Of a stretch of DNA of 12,359 bases, positions 1 through 6,896 are shown piece after piece. Position 1 is the stretch's first letter. Each line of letters opens with the position of its first letter. Position numbers and translations under genes: made by a program. Origin of the DNA: Spirochaetaceae bacterium (GTDB taxonomy: Bacteria > Spirochaetota > Spirochaetia > SZUA-6 > Bin103); assembly GCA_028820215.1 (NCBI GenBank), contig JAPPKD010000078.1, positions 1-12,359 on the forward strand, written 5' to 3'. Below the pieces are notes generated by a model that had not been told where the DNA came from, did not search any database, and worked only from the letters and a program-made list of their open reading frames with translations.

Positions 1-61
1 CCCGGGCGAATCATTCCGGGAATTCCCTGACGAAACTACGTGGGACCCAACACCCCCGTTC

Positions 62-94
62 AAACCGTGCGTGCGGATTTCCCGCACACGGCTT
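62..94 (-). ncRNA. Group II intron domain V
   Basis: The catalytic hairpin of the intron, lying 25 nt downstream of the maturase stop. Read on the minus strand from 94 to 62, an eight-pair lower stem (AAGCCGTG with CACGGTTT, one G-U) is followed by a two-base CG bulge on the 3' side (70-71), a five-pair upper stem (TGCGG with CCGCA) and a GAAA-type loop. The AGC catalytic triad is at 93-91. Size, bulge position and loop match the family. The loop is one base larger than the canonical tetraloop (GAAAT). Confidence 0.85.
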
Positions 95-119
95 TCCGGT
101 GGTCGCTCAGGCGGCAGCA

Positions 120-1481
120 TTACGCAGCCTCCCAGAATGCATGCTCCGGGTAGCGCACCATCCCGCGCAGACGTATCAGTCCCAAGTGATGGAAGTACTC
201 GGCCGTCCACCGTCGCGCCTCGCCGGCTTTCAGGTGCCGGCCTTTGCGCTCCGCACGCAGCCGCCTCAGCCGTCGCCACACATAGGTGTCGAGTTGGTTG
301 AACCGCTTGGCAGCGTTGCCGGTTCGGAAGTACTGCGCCCATCCTCTCAGCAGCGGATTGAGGTCCGCTATCACCTCGCGGATGTCCGCATGACTGCGGC
401 CACGGCTCGTCTTCTTCCTCACCTGCTCCCGAATCCGTTTCATCGATCGCTCGGATGGCCAGCGGTTCAGGAAGTACAGCCGCTTGCGCTGCTGCTCCCA
501 GATCGTGCCGGACATCCGCTTGTGCAGATGACACCCCAGAAAGTCGAACCCCTCACGTCCGTCGTACAGGTTCACTCGCCGGGTCTTCTCCGGGTGTAGC
601 TCCAACCCAAGACGCGCCATCACTTGGCGGACCCGCGCCTCGGCCTGTTCGCACGCCTTGGCCGTCGCACAGATGATCACGAAATCATCCGCGTACCTCA
701 CTAGCGTTCCCAGTCGCTCATGGTGCTTCGCCCACTCGCTGTCGAGCACGTGCAGGTAGATGTTCGACAACAACGGTGAGATCACGCCGCCTTGCGGCGT
801 ACCCGCCTCGCTGGCGCTCACCGTCCCGTCTTCCATCACCCCCGCTGCCAGCCACTGCCGTATCAGCTTCAGCACCCGCCGGTCGCTCACTCGCCGTTCC
901 ACCAGCAGCATCAGCTTCTGATGATCGATGCTCCCAAAGTAGTCCCGGATGTCAGCGTCCAGCACGTGATGGCCTCCCTTCGCCCCTCGCTTGCGCAGGG
1001 TCTCCAGTGCCATCACCGCCCCTCGCTTCGGCCGGAACCCATAACTGCACGGCAGAAAGTCCGCCTCGAAGATCGGTTCCAGCACCAGCTTCGCCGCCAT
1101 CTGTACTACCCGGTCCCGCACCGTCGGGATGCCCAAGGGTCGCTTCCCTCCCCCGGCCTTGGGTATGTACCGCCGCTCGACCGCCTGCGGTCGGTATTCG
1201 CCTGCTCGCAGCTTGGCGCCCAACTCTCCAAGAAATCGCTCGACCCCGTACTGCTCGACTCCCGCCAGCGTCTGGCCATCCAGCCCTGCCGCTCCGCGGT
1301 TCCGTCGTACCCGCTTCCACGCTTCCCACAGCACGTCACCTCTGTAGATGCGGTCGTACAGCGCGTGAAACCGGCGCTTCGGCGCTCGCTTGGCTGCCGC
1401 CCACAGCCGCCGTTGGAGTTGTCGCACTTTGTCCACAGGCTCCCGCCCGTGCAGGTCGTTGGGTCCGGTCTTGCCGGCCAT
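120..1481 (-). CDS. ltrA: Group II intron reverse transcriptase/maturase
   Basis: The intron-encoded protein that helps splicing and copies the intron RNA into DNA at a new site. From the chosen ATG it has 453 residues. The RT domain covers about residues 35-320, with the core IPKAGGGKRPLGIP near 106-119, a catalytic Asp near 177 (LDADIRDYF), TPQGG at 228-232 and YADD at 263-266. The maturase (X/GIIM) domain follows at about 335-410 with LNPLLRGWAQYF at 374-385. The protein ends without an HNH endonuclease domain. The frame stays open upstream to 2033, but that stretch is intron RNA of low protein-like complexity, so the ATG preceded by GAGGG is preferred. That Shine-Dalgarno-like run is only one base from the ATG, so another start is possible. 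All key RT residues are present, so the protein is probably active. Confidence 0.93.
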   Translation of the reverse strand: MAGKTGPNDLHGREPVDKVRQLQRRLWAAAKRAPKRRFHALYDRIYRGDVLWEAWKRVRRNRGAAGLDGQTLAGVEQYGVERFLGELGAKLRAGEYRPQAVERRYIPKAGGGKRPLGIPTVRDRVVQMAAKLVLEPIFEADFLPCSYGFRPKRGAVMALETLRKRGAKGGHHVLDADIRDYFGSIDHQKLMLLVERRVSDRRVLKLIRQWLAAGVMEDGTVSASEAGTPQGGVISPLLSNIYLHVLDSEWAKHHERLGTLVRYADDFVIICATAKACEQAEARVRQVMARLGLELHPEKTRRVNLYDGREGFDFLGCHLHKRMSGTIWEQQRKRLYFLNRWPSERSMKRIREQVRKKTSRGRSHADIREVIADLNPLLRGWAQYFRTGNAAKRFNQLDTYVWRRLRRLRAERKGRHLKAGEARRWTAEYFHHLGLIRLRGMVRYPEHAFWEAA

Positions 1482-2030
1482 GCCCTCGCGCTTACTTCCC
1501 CGGTCGGTCTGACCACCGCAGGGACCCTTCCCTCCTGCCGCGTTCTGTCGCACGGCTCTCTCAGGTACTACGATCCCCTCGGACTCCCGCTCGACGGCTC
1601 TCGTTTTCGCCTTTGGCTTATACGAGCCACCTCGCCCTGACTCAGGCTGCCGAGACGGGCCTCCCGTGTTCCGCACCACTCCCTGCACACGTGCTGCTCC
1701 CCGTACCCCGCCGGGTCCCGGCGCGCGCTCCGGTTCTTGCGCACCGGTCGTGGCCTTCGCCGTGACATGAGCGGCTCGGCTCCCGGATTGTTCCTCTGTC
1801 GAGGCTGCAGGATTCACTTCATGTTGCGGCCCGCGTGCTCGCTCCCCACTCAACGGCTCACACCGCCAGTCAGGCTTTCGACGCCCCGCTCGGGCGCAGC
1901 GGTCTCCCTCTGTCGCCTGGGGCCTGCTACCCGGCGCTCCGGCGCTTACCGGGACGGGACTTCCACCCGCTGGAGTCGCGCAGCATGACCTCCGGCTCGG
2001 TCGCCCTCGCCCTTGGTCCTCACGGCGCAC
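1482..2030 (-). ncRNA. Intron RNA domains I-III region (no gene)
   Basis: About 550 nt without a credible gene between the intron 5' end and the maturase start. It should fold as domains I-III, which hold the exon-binding sites. The 3' part, just before the ORF, contains ATCGTAGTACC and a CAGGAGGGAAGGGTCCCT stem-like segment that resemble the J2/3 and domain III region of other bacterial introns. Open frames exist on both strands because of the high GC, but none looks like protein. The subdivision comes from position and partial resemblance, not from a full fold. Confidence 0.6.
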
Positions 2031-2275
2031 CATGGGACGGAGGAGAACACCGAGATCACAGCCGAGGACTACCCGGCGATGATGGGATTCGTCCTGGGCG
2101 CGAGCGGACCGGACGCAGTCTCCGAATTGGTGAGCTCTATCCGGCTCACCGTCGACGGAACTCTGGTCTCCAGGGCGGCGGCCGCATCAAGGACGGCGTC
2201 GCGAACTTCGAGCTCAATCTGCTCGAACTGTTGCGCCTGCACGAACCGATCGACCTTGAGGTGGTCTTCCGGTAA
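2031..2275 (+). pseudogene. 3' remnant of an unknown gene, cut by the intron
   Basis: The stretch right of the intron reads as protein on the plus strand. In the frame starting at 2031 it gives TEENTEITAEDYPAMMGFVL and continues to about 2165. The sense then moves to the frame ending at the TAA at 2273-2275, where it reads GGRIKDGVANFELNLLELL and ends HEPIDLEVVFR. One frameshift lies between roughly 2160 and 2190, in a GGCGGCGGCC run. The left flank of the intron (2-37) also reads plausibly as coding (ESFREFPDET) and may be the preceding exon. No family is recognised. The intron runs antisense to this gene, so splicing could not restore its mRNA. Confidence 0.5.
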
Positions 2276-2296
2276 AGGCGATCCCAGTGGTCGAGG

Positions 2297-2727
2297 CTAT
2301 CGGGGAAACGGTGTGGTCAAGGGCAAGCTGGGGAAGTACGTACGTTGCGATCCTGGATCGATCGGCGGTGGTGACGGCCACCGCATGATCTCCGCGTGCG
2401 CACCGATGAGGAAGTCCGGGAGCGAGGTCGCCTGAGCATGAGTCCGGGGGGATTGAGATCGTCTCGCTTCGCGATATCGACGGTACGAGGCCGCACACAC
2501 CTCAGCCGCTGAGCCGGGCACACCGAGAATCGCCACCCCCAATCGCGAATGCGGTCGATTTCGGTGGCGGCATGATCCACTCCAAGGCAGATCTCGGCCA
2601 CGGCGACGGCGTTGACGGCCGCGCCGTCCGCAGACACCGCATCAGCCAAGGCACCGAGTGCCCACTCGTGATGTTCAGCGCCCACCGCGGACGCGTAGAT
2701 CAGCACATTCGTGTCGAGGAGCGTCAT
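2297..2727 (-). pseudogene. Decayed VapC-like PIN domain toxin
   Basis: VapC toxins are Mg-dependent RNases that cleave specific RNAs. The start is typical: MTLLDTNVLIYAS with the first acidic residue D5, and VAEI with E45. From about 2530 the family-like sequence moves to another frame, where the conserved LPDFLIGAHAEI (third acidic residue in PDF, about 2415) is found. It shifts again near 2385 to VTTADRSRIATY, and back near 2342 to TYFPSLPL. At least three frameshifts therefore separate the parts of one PIN domain, and no intact toxin can be made. The ATG overlaps the antitoxin stop by four bases (ATGA), the usual toxin-antitoxin layout. Confidence 0.75.
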
Positions 2728-2957
2728 GGTTCGCGCGTCAGGCGCCGCAGTTCATCCCACGAGAGTCGAAGGCGAAGGGGATTGCGGGCGATGGCTAACA
2801 GACAGTCCTCTCTACTCTTCCTTGCGGGCACCGGCGGAACCTGGAGCCGGACGAGGAGGAGTCTGCCCTCCCCCTGACTCTGGATGTCGAAGATGTCGCC
2901 GGGATGGGCTGTCGGGATGACGATGCGCCTCTTCGCATCAACTCGTGCCGTTGCCAT
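2724..2957 (-). CDS. AbrB/SpoVT-type antitoxin (VapB-like)
   Basis: A 77-residue swapped-hairpin DNA-binding antitoxin that would normally bind and block the downstream PIN toxin and repress its own promoter. Residues 4-40 fit the AbrB fold: VDAKRRIVIP, then GDIFDIQSQGEGRLLLVRL. The rest (about 45-77) is the basic toxin-binding tail, including LRLSWDELRRL. The gene looks intact while its toxin partner is frameshifted. The start at 2957 lies just downstream of a palindromic spacer shared with a divergent antitoxin gene. The exact VapB subgroup is not certain. Confidence 0.75.
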   Translation of the reverse strand: MATARVDAKRRIVIPTAHPGDIFDIQSQGEGRLLLVRLQVPPVPARKSREDCLLAIARNPLRLRLSWDELRRLTREP

Positions 2958-2970
2958 GGGGATTTGTCCT

Positions 2971-2998
2971 AGCGTTGGCTATACTCGAATATAGCGCT
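2971..2998. promoter_or_regulatory. Divergent promoter/operator palindrome
   Basis: A spacer of about 50 bp between two divergent antitoxin genes. It contains CTATA-N6-TATAG (2979-2994), flanked by AGCG at 2971-2974 and its complement CGCT at 2995-2998, giving a near-symmetric element. TATACT (2980-2985) and, on the other strand, TATATT (2993-2988) could be -10 boxes, but good -35 boxes are not visible. Antitoxins of this type commonly bind such sites to repress themselves. That role is inferred from position and symmetry. Confidence 0.5.
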
Positions 2999-3008
2999 GG
3001 TGGAACGA

Positions 3009-3266
3009 ATGCACACGACCAGACTACGCAAGGTCGGCGGCTCCGTCATGCTTGCGATACCCCAGGCGATGCTTGATGTCCTGGAACTTCGGGCCGGTGC
3101 CAGTGTGGACATCGGGATCGAGAAAGGCTGCCTGATCGTCACGCGGAGAACGCGGCCCCGCTACACCCCCGACGAACTCCTCGCGCAGTGCGACGGGACC
3201 GCACCGGCCGATCACGGAGACCGCCCTTGGCTTGAGGCCAAGCCGGTCGGTCACGAACTGCTGTAG
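3009..3266 (+). CDS. MazE-like antitoxin (AbrB fold), orphan
   Basis: An 85-residue AbrB-fold DNA-binding protein of the MazE/PemI antitoxin kind. MHTTRLRKVGGSVMLAIPQAM at the N terminus and the following LRAGASVDIGIEKGCLIVT form the swapped hairpin. The tail (about 50-85, including YTPDELLAQCD) is the usual toxin-binding extension ending in GHELL. A GTG at 3000 would add three residues; the ATG at 3009 gives the conserved start. No MazF toxin follows: a hydrophobic mini-ORF begins right after the stop, and then comes the end of a gene on the other strand. It may have lost its toxin, or act in trans or only as a regulator. Confidence 0.72.
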   Translation: MHTTRLRKVGGSVMLAIPQAMLDVLELRAGASVDIGIEKGCLIVTRRTRPRYTPDELLAQCDGTAPADHGDRPWLEAKPVGHELL

Positions 3267-3401
3267 GTGACAGCCGAATGGATCGCCGTCGTCGCCATAG
3301 TCGTCGTGGGTGTCGTAGGCACCGTGGTCGTCGTCTCCGGCTTACGTTCCGTTCAGCCCCGGCAGATCGCCGGCGTCATCGAAGGCGAGGGGCCCGGATG
3401 A
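3267..3401 (+). CDS. Possible small single-pass membrane protein
   Basis: A 44-codon frame starting with GTG directly after the MazE-like stop. It begins MTAEWIAVVAIVVVGVVGTV, a strongly hydrophobic stretch at about residues 5-25 that could span the membrane once. A short polar tail of 19 residues then overlaps, antisense, the end of the LarA-like gene by 60 bp. No Shine-Dalgarno sequence is visible. The opening resembles small membrane proteins that start MTxEW, but the coiled tail expected of those is missing, so this may be a truncated remnant or a chance frame. Confidence 0.3.
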   Translation: MTAEWIAVVAIVVVGVVGTVVVVSGLRSVQPRQIAGVIEGEGPG

Positions 3402-4616
3402 GCCCACGACCTCGGTCTGCGCCGTCCCGTTCAGGGCCGCGACTGCGGCAGGGCTGGCCTGCAGCTCGCCGAGCGACAGGGTGTCGCGGATGCGCGCCAG
3501 GCGCAGCGCAGCCGGATCGGTGACGCCCGTGGTCTGGATCGCCGCGCGGATGGCCAGCGCGTCACTGGCCAGCACCATCGGGATCTTGACGCTCACCGAA
3601 GCGGTCGAGGTGAGCGCGTTCGGGTAGGTCTCATCGAAGGTCATGCGGTCGAACACGCGGCGGGTGGTCACGTCCACCAGGCCGATGCCGTTGGCGTTGC
3701 CGTGCGTCTCCGGGGTCAGGCTGAGCGCCGCGATGCGGGTGATCGCCGGGCCGCCGGTGAGGTCCGGGTTGCTGTAGCGGCCCACGACGTTGCAGTCGAA
3801 GCCGGTGCCGGCGATGTTCTTGCCGATCCGGTCGAGCACCAGCACGTCCAGCTCCGCGAACGGCAGAGTGGGCTGCAGGCCGCGCGCCTGCTCGAGCAGC
3901 GCCGGCTCGCGCTCGATCATCCGGTCCCCGGGGACAAGTTCGACGTGGCAGGTTTCGTGGTGGGCATTCTCCAGCAACGCGACCCCGGCGCGGACGCGGC
4001 CGGTGGTCAGCACGTGGGAGGCGACCGCCAGCACGGTGTCCGCCATCGCGGTCATGCCGCGGCTGTGATACGCCTGCGCCCCGGCCTGCTTGCCGAGGCC
4101 GATGGCGATCATCTTGGCCAGGCCGCTCTCCCGCTCGCCGCGGAACGAGGGGTGCGGCTTGACGCGGTTGACGATGACGATGCCGTCCGCCCGCCACGCC
4201 AGCCGGTCCACCATCACCGGCAGGCCATCGGCCTCGCCTACCTGCTCCACCTCCATCGAGGAGCGCACGGGCGCGCCCACGGTCGGCTCGCTGACTCCCA
4301 TGCCGGCCAGCAGCTCCGCCTGCCCTTCGCCGGTGGCACCGCCGTGGCTGCCCATGGCCGGGACGACGAACGGCTCGGCGCCGGCCTGGCGCAGCGACGC
4401 CACCAGCCGCGCCACCACCGCCGCCTGGTTCGCCACACCGCGGCTGCCGACGCCTATGGCGATCGACTCGCCGGGGCGCACCAGGCGGCCCAGGGCCGCG
4501 GGAGACAGCACCTCATCGAGCTGCCCGGAGGCGAGCCGCGGGCGCGGCAGCGACTGCCGGACGGTCACCACCTCCGGGATCGGCACTCCCGCCAGGATCG
4601 ACTCGACTGAGCCCAT
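3342..4616 (-). CDS. LarA-like protein (lactate racemase domain, DUF2088 type)
   Basis: A 424-residue protein of the family related to the N-terminal domain of nickel-dependent lactate racemase LarA. Family-like blocks are GVGSRGV at 55-61, VVPAMGSHGGAT at 84-95, NRVKPHPSFRGERESGLAKM at 150-169, IGLGKQAGA at 172-180, DRIGKNIAGTGFD at 262-274 and GNANGIGLVD at 306-315. LarA interconverts the D and L forms of lactate using a nickel-pincer nucleotide; relatives act on other 2-hydroxy acids, and many have unknown substrates. Whether this protein binds that cofactor cannot be told here, and no larB, larC or larE is in the window. It is last in the operon, its ATG sharing one base with the E1 stop (TGATG), which points to translational coupling. 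The C terminus meets the small plus-strand frame tail to tail. Confidence 0.75.
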   Translation of the reverse strand: MGSVESILAGVPIPEVVTVRQSLPRPRLASGQLDEVLSPAALGRLVRPGESIAIGVGSRGVANQAAVVARLVASLRQAGAEPFVVPAMGSHGGATGEGQAELLAGMGVSEPTVGAPVRSSMEVEQVGEADGLPVMVDRLAWRADGIVIVNRVKPHPSFRGERESGLAKMIAIGLGKQAGAQAYHSRGMTAMADTVLAVASHVLTTGRVRAGVALLENAHHETCHVELVPGDRMIEREPALLEQARGLQPTLPFAELDVLVLDRIGKNIAGTGFDCNVVGRYSNPDLTGGPAITRIAALSLTPETHGNANGIGLVDVTTRRVFDRMTFDETYPNALTSTASVSVKIPMVLASDALAIRAAIQTTGVTDPAALRLARIRDTLSLGELQASPAAVAALNGTAQTEVVGSSGPLAFDDAGDLPGLNGT

Positions 4617-6832
4617 CAGCGCCAGCTCCGGTCGGCTACCGCCCGTAGGGTTTCGTCGATCTGTTCGTCGCTCACCAGGGCCGCCAGCTCCAGCCGGCGG
4701 GACACGGGAGTGGAGATGTCGAGCGAGGTCAGGCAGGCCACGGGGCCGTCCAGATCGTCGAAACAGCGGGTGGTGATTTCCGCCGCAAGCGCCGGGCCGA
4801 TCCCCTGGCTGCGGGCTGCCTCCTCGACGATGACCATGGCGCCGGTCTTGGCCAGCGACGCGCCGATGCTGTCGTAGTCGATCGACAGCCGGTCCAGGCA
4901 GCGCAGGTCCAGGAGCTCGACCGACACGCCGTCGGCGGCGAGCGCCGCGGCCACGGCGGCGCAGCGCCCGACCATGCCGCCGTAGGTCAGCACGGTCACT
5001 TGGTCGCCGGCCTGCACGGTGCGCGCCGTGCCGAAGGGGATGGCGTAGTCCAGGTCGCCGGCCGGCGCCGGCGACCGGTGCGTGTAGAGGGCGTTGTGCT
5101 CCAGGAACACCACCGGATCGAGCGAGTGCATGGCGGTGTTGAACAGGCCGATGTAGTCGTACGCGTCGGCCGGCGCGACGATCCGGAAGCCGGGGAACAT
5201 GCCGTACAGGCCGACCGGGTCCATGGAGTGCTGCGCCCCGTAGCCGAGCCCGGTGCCGACGCGGCTGCGCACCACGATCGGCAGGTCGGTGGTGTCGCCG
5301 TACATGTGGCGCGCTTTCGAGAGCTGGTTGAAGAGCTGGTCGGCGGCCACCAGCGCGAAGTCCGCGAACATGATCTCCACGACCACGCGCATGCCCAGCA
5401 TGGCGGCGCCGAAGCCCAGCCCGGAGAAGCCGCCCTCGGAGATCGGGGTGTTGATCACGCGCTCCGGGAACCGCTCGACCAGTCCCTTGGTCGCCCCGTA
5501 GGCGCCGCCTCCCAGGTTGGCCACCTCCTCGCCGAAGACGATCGCGTCCTCTTCCCGTTCCAGCCAGCGGCCGGTCACCGCCGCGATCGCGTCCGAGTAG
5601 CGCATCGGCTCGAGCGCCGTGCCGTTCCCGTCCGCGCTGTGCCCGTCCGCCCCGTTCCCGTCGTCCTGTTGGCGGTCGACGAAGCGCAGCCCTTCAAGCT
5701 CGCGTCCGCTCGAGCGCATGCCGTCGCCGGCCGTGCCGGGATCGGGCCACAGGCTCTCGCGCACGCGCGGCGGATCGCCGTCCTCCGTGCACGCCGCCCG
5801 CGCCGCCTGCACGCCCTGCTCTGCCAGCGCGTCGATGGTCTCCACCGCGGCCTGGTCGAGCAGGCCGGCCTCCACCAGGATGCGCGGCAGCACGCGCGTC
5901 ACCTCGGTGCCGGCGTAGCGGTCCTCCTCCTCCTTGCTGCGGTAGCGGAAGGCGCTGCCCGGCACGTCGCCGGCGTGGTGGTAGCGGCGGTAGCACTCGC
6001 ACTCGATGATCGCCGGCGTGCCGCCGTCGCGCAGCTTGTCGGCCACCTCCCGCACCAGCCCGAGGATGGCGATCGCGTCGTCGCCGTCGACGACGTACCC
6101 GTCCATGGCGTAGGCGGAGGCGCGCCGCGACAGCGGCTCCACCGCGCAGGCGTCCTGCACGCGGGTGGCCACCGCGTAGCGGTTGTTCTCCACGAACACG
6201 ATCAGCGGCAGCGACCAGAGGCCGGCCAGGTTGCACGCCTCGTGAAAGGCGCCCTGGTTGACCGCGCCGTCGCCGATGTAGCAGACGATCACGTTGCCCG
6301 AACCGGCGAACTTCTCGGCATAGGCGGCGCCGGCCGCCAGCGGCACGCCGCCGCCGACGATCGCGTTCGACCCCAGGAAGCCGGACTCGTTGTGGCGGAG
6401 GTGCATGGAGCCGCCGCGCCCACCGCAGTAGCCGGGCGCCAGTCCCATGATCTCCGCCATGGTGCGGTAGAAGACCTCCTGCGCCTCGGCCGGCAGCTCG
6501 CCTGCCCCGGGGTCCCAGTCGGCCGGCACCTGTGCCTGCAGCACCTTAGCCAGGAATTGGTGGTGGGCGCGGTAGGTCGCGGCCATCTTGTCGGTCGGGC
6601 GCAGCGCCGCCACCGCCGCGGAGGCGGTCGCCTCCTGGCCGACGGAGGTGTGCACGGGGCCCCAGACGGCGCCGGCGTTCTTGAGCTCCAGCAGGGCATG
6701 CTCGAAGCGGTTGATCGCCAGCGTGTCGAACAGCAGCCTCGCGGCCTGCCGCCGGTCGAGCTGCTCGACGTCGGCCGCGTCGGACTCCCAGCGCTCCCAC
6801 GGGAAGGAGCCGTCGATCGGGGTACGTTTCAC
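4616..6832 (-). CDS. Fused alpha-beta E1 of a 2-oxo acid (pyruvate/acetoin-type) dehydrogenase
   Basis: A 738-residue thiamine-diphosphate enzyme that would decarboxylate a 2-oxo acid and pass the acyl group to a lipoyl E2. Residues about 25-365 are the alpha subunit: YRAHHQF at 87-93, GGRGGSMHL at 137-145 and the ThDP motif GDGAVN (187-192) to NN (216-217). Residues about 408-738 are the beta subunit: FGEEVANLGG at 433-442, NTPISEGGFSGLGFGAAMLG at 461-480 and the C-terminal transketolase domain from about 600. A G/D/N-rich linker (386-405) joins them. Alpha and beta are usually separate genes, though fusions are known. It starts with GTG at 6832, preceded by AGAGGA seven bases upstream. No E2 or E3 is in the window. 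The substrate is uncertain: pyruvate, acetoin or a branched or other oxo acid. Confidence 0.88.
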   Translation of the reverse strand: MKRTPIDGSFPWERWESDAADVEQLDRRQAARLLFDTLAINRFEHALLELKNAGAVWGPVHTSVGQEATASAAVAALRPTDKMAATYRAHHQFLAKVLQAQVPADWDPGAGELPAEAQEVFYRTMAEIMGLAPGYCGGRGGSMHLRHNESGFLGSNAIVGGGVPLAAGAAYAEKFAGSGNVIVCYIGDGAVNQGAFHEACNLAGLWSLPLIVFVENNRYAVATRVQDACAVEPLSRRASAYAMDGYVVDGDDAIAILGLVREVADKLRDGGTPAIIECECYRRYHHAGDVPGSAFRYRSKEEEDRYAGTEVTRVLPRILVEAGLLDQAAVETIDALAEQGVQAARAACTEDGDPPRVRESLWPDPGTAGDGMRSSGRELEGLRFVDRQQDDGNGADGHSADGNGTALEPMRYSDAIAAVTGRWLEREEDAIVFGEEVANLGGGAYGATKGLVERFPERVINTPISEGGFSGLGFGAAMLGMRVVVEIMFADFALVAADQLFNQLSKARHMYGDTTDLPIVVRSRVGTGLGYGAQHSMDPVGLYGMFPGFRIVAPADAYDYIGLFNTAMHSLDPVVFLEHNALYTHRSPAPAGDLDYAIPFGTARTVQAGDQVTVLTYGGMVGRCAAVAAALAADGVSVELLDLRCLDRLSIDYDSIGASLAKTGAMVIVEEAARSQGIGPALAAEITTRCFDDLDGPVACLTSLDISTPVSRRLELAALVSDEQIDETLRAVADRSWR

Positions 6833-6838
6833 GAAGTC

Positions 6839-6896
6839 ATCCTCTGTAGACAGTCATCCTCTGAGGATTGGCATCCTCTGTAGATTGGCATCCTCA
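6839..6896. repeat. 17-bp tandem repeat, 3.4 copies
   Basis: Units start at 6839, 6856, 6873 and 6890, the last one partial; on the plus strand the core is ATCCTCTG(T/A)(G)GA followed by a variable end. Units 2 and 3 differ at few positions. Read in the operon's direction each unit carries GAGGATG, an anti-Shine-Dalgarno match joined to ATG. The array fills nearly the whole gap between the SDR stop and the E1 start and overlaps the SDR stop codon by three bases. Confidence 0.85.
6840..6845 (-). promoter_or_regulatory. Ribosome binding site of the E1 gene
   Basis: AGAGGA on the minus strand, seven bases before the GTG at 6832. It lies in the first unit of the 17-bp repeat. The ATG that follows it directly (6840-6838) opens a three-codon frame ending in TCG TGA, so it cannot start the E1 protein. 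This supports the GTG start. Confidence 0.65.

Larger units (their letters stand above)
40..2030 (-). mobile_element. Group II intron with maturase ORF
   Basis: A retroelement whose RNA self-splices and reinserts with the help of its encoded protein. Seen on the minus strand: a 5' end beginning GTGCG at 2030, matching the GUGYG consensus; about 550 nt of intron-like RNA (domains I-III), including a GGTGGAAGTCCC stretch resembling domain I of known introns; the maturase ORF in the domain IV position; then a recognisable domain V at 62-94. The 3' boundary is uncertain. The only nearby end matching the AY rule is CCCAC ending at 40, and domain VI is hard to fold, so the limit may be off by several bases or the 3' end may be degenerate. 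The intron lies antisense to a gene remnant whose right part starts at 2031. The ORF lacks an endonuclease domain, as in several bacterial classes (C to F); the class is not assigned. Confidence 0.85.

Noticed and set aside
776..1765. Long plus-strand frames opposite the maturase
   Set aside because: P/R/S-rich shadows; the opposite strand carries a complete RT with YADD.
1482..2033. N-terminal extension of the maturase to 637 residues
   Set aside because: The added sequence lies in intron structural RNA, has no RT-like features and starts at the intron 5' end; the frame is open only by base composition.
2276..2296. Additional gene between the remnant and the PIN pseudogene
   Set aside because: Only a short gap; no start, frame or motif.
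5000..6883. 627-residue open frame on the plus strand opposite the E1 gene
   Set aside because: Low-complexity V/H/R/A-rich translation with no family features; it is the antisense shadow of the E1 gene in high-GC DNA.
6839..6896. CRISPR-like array
   Set aside because: The units are directly tandem at 17 bp with no spacers.
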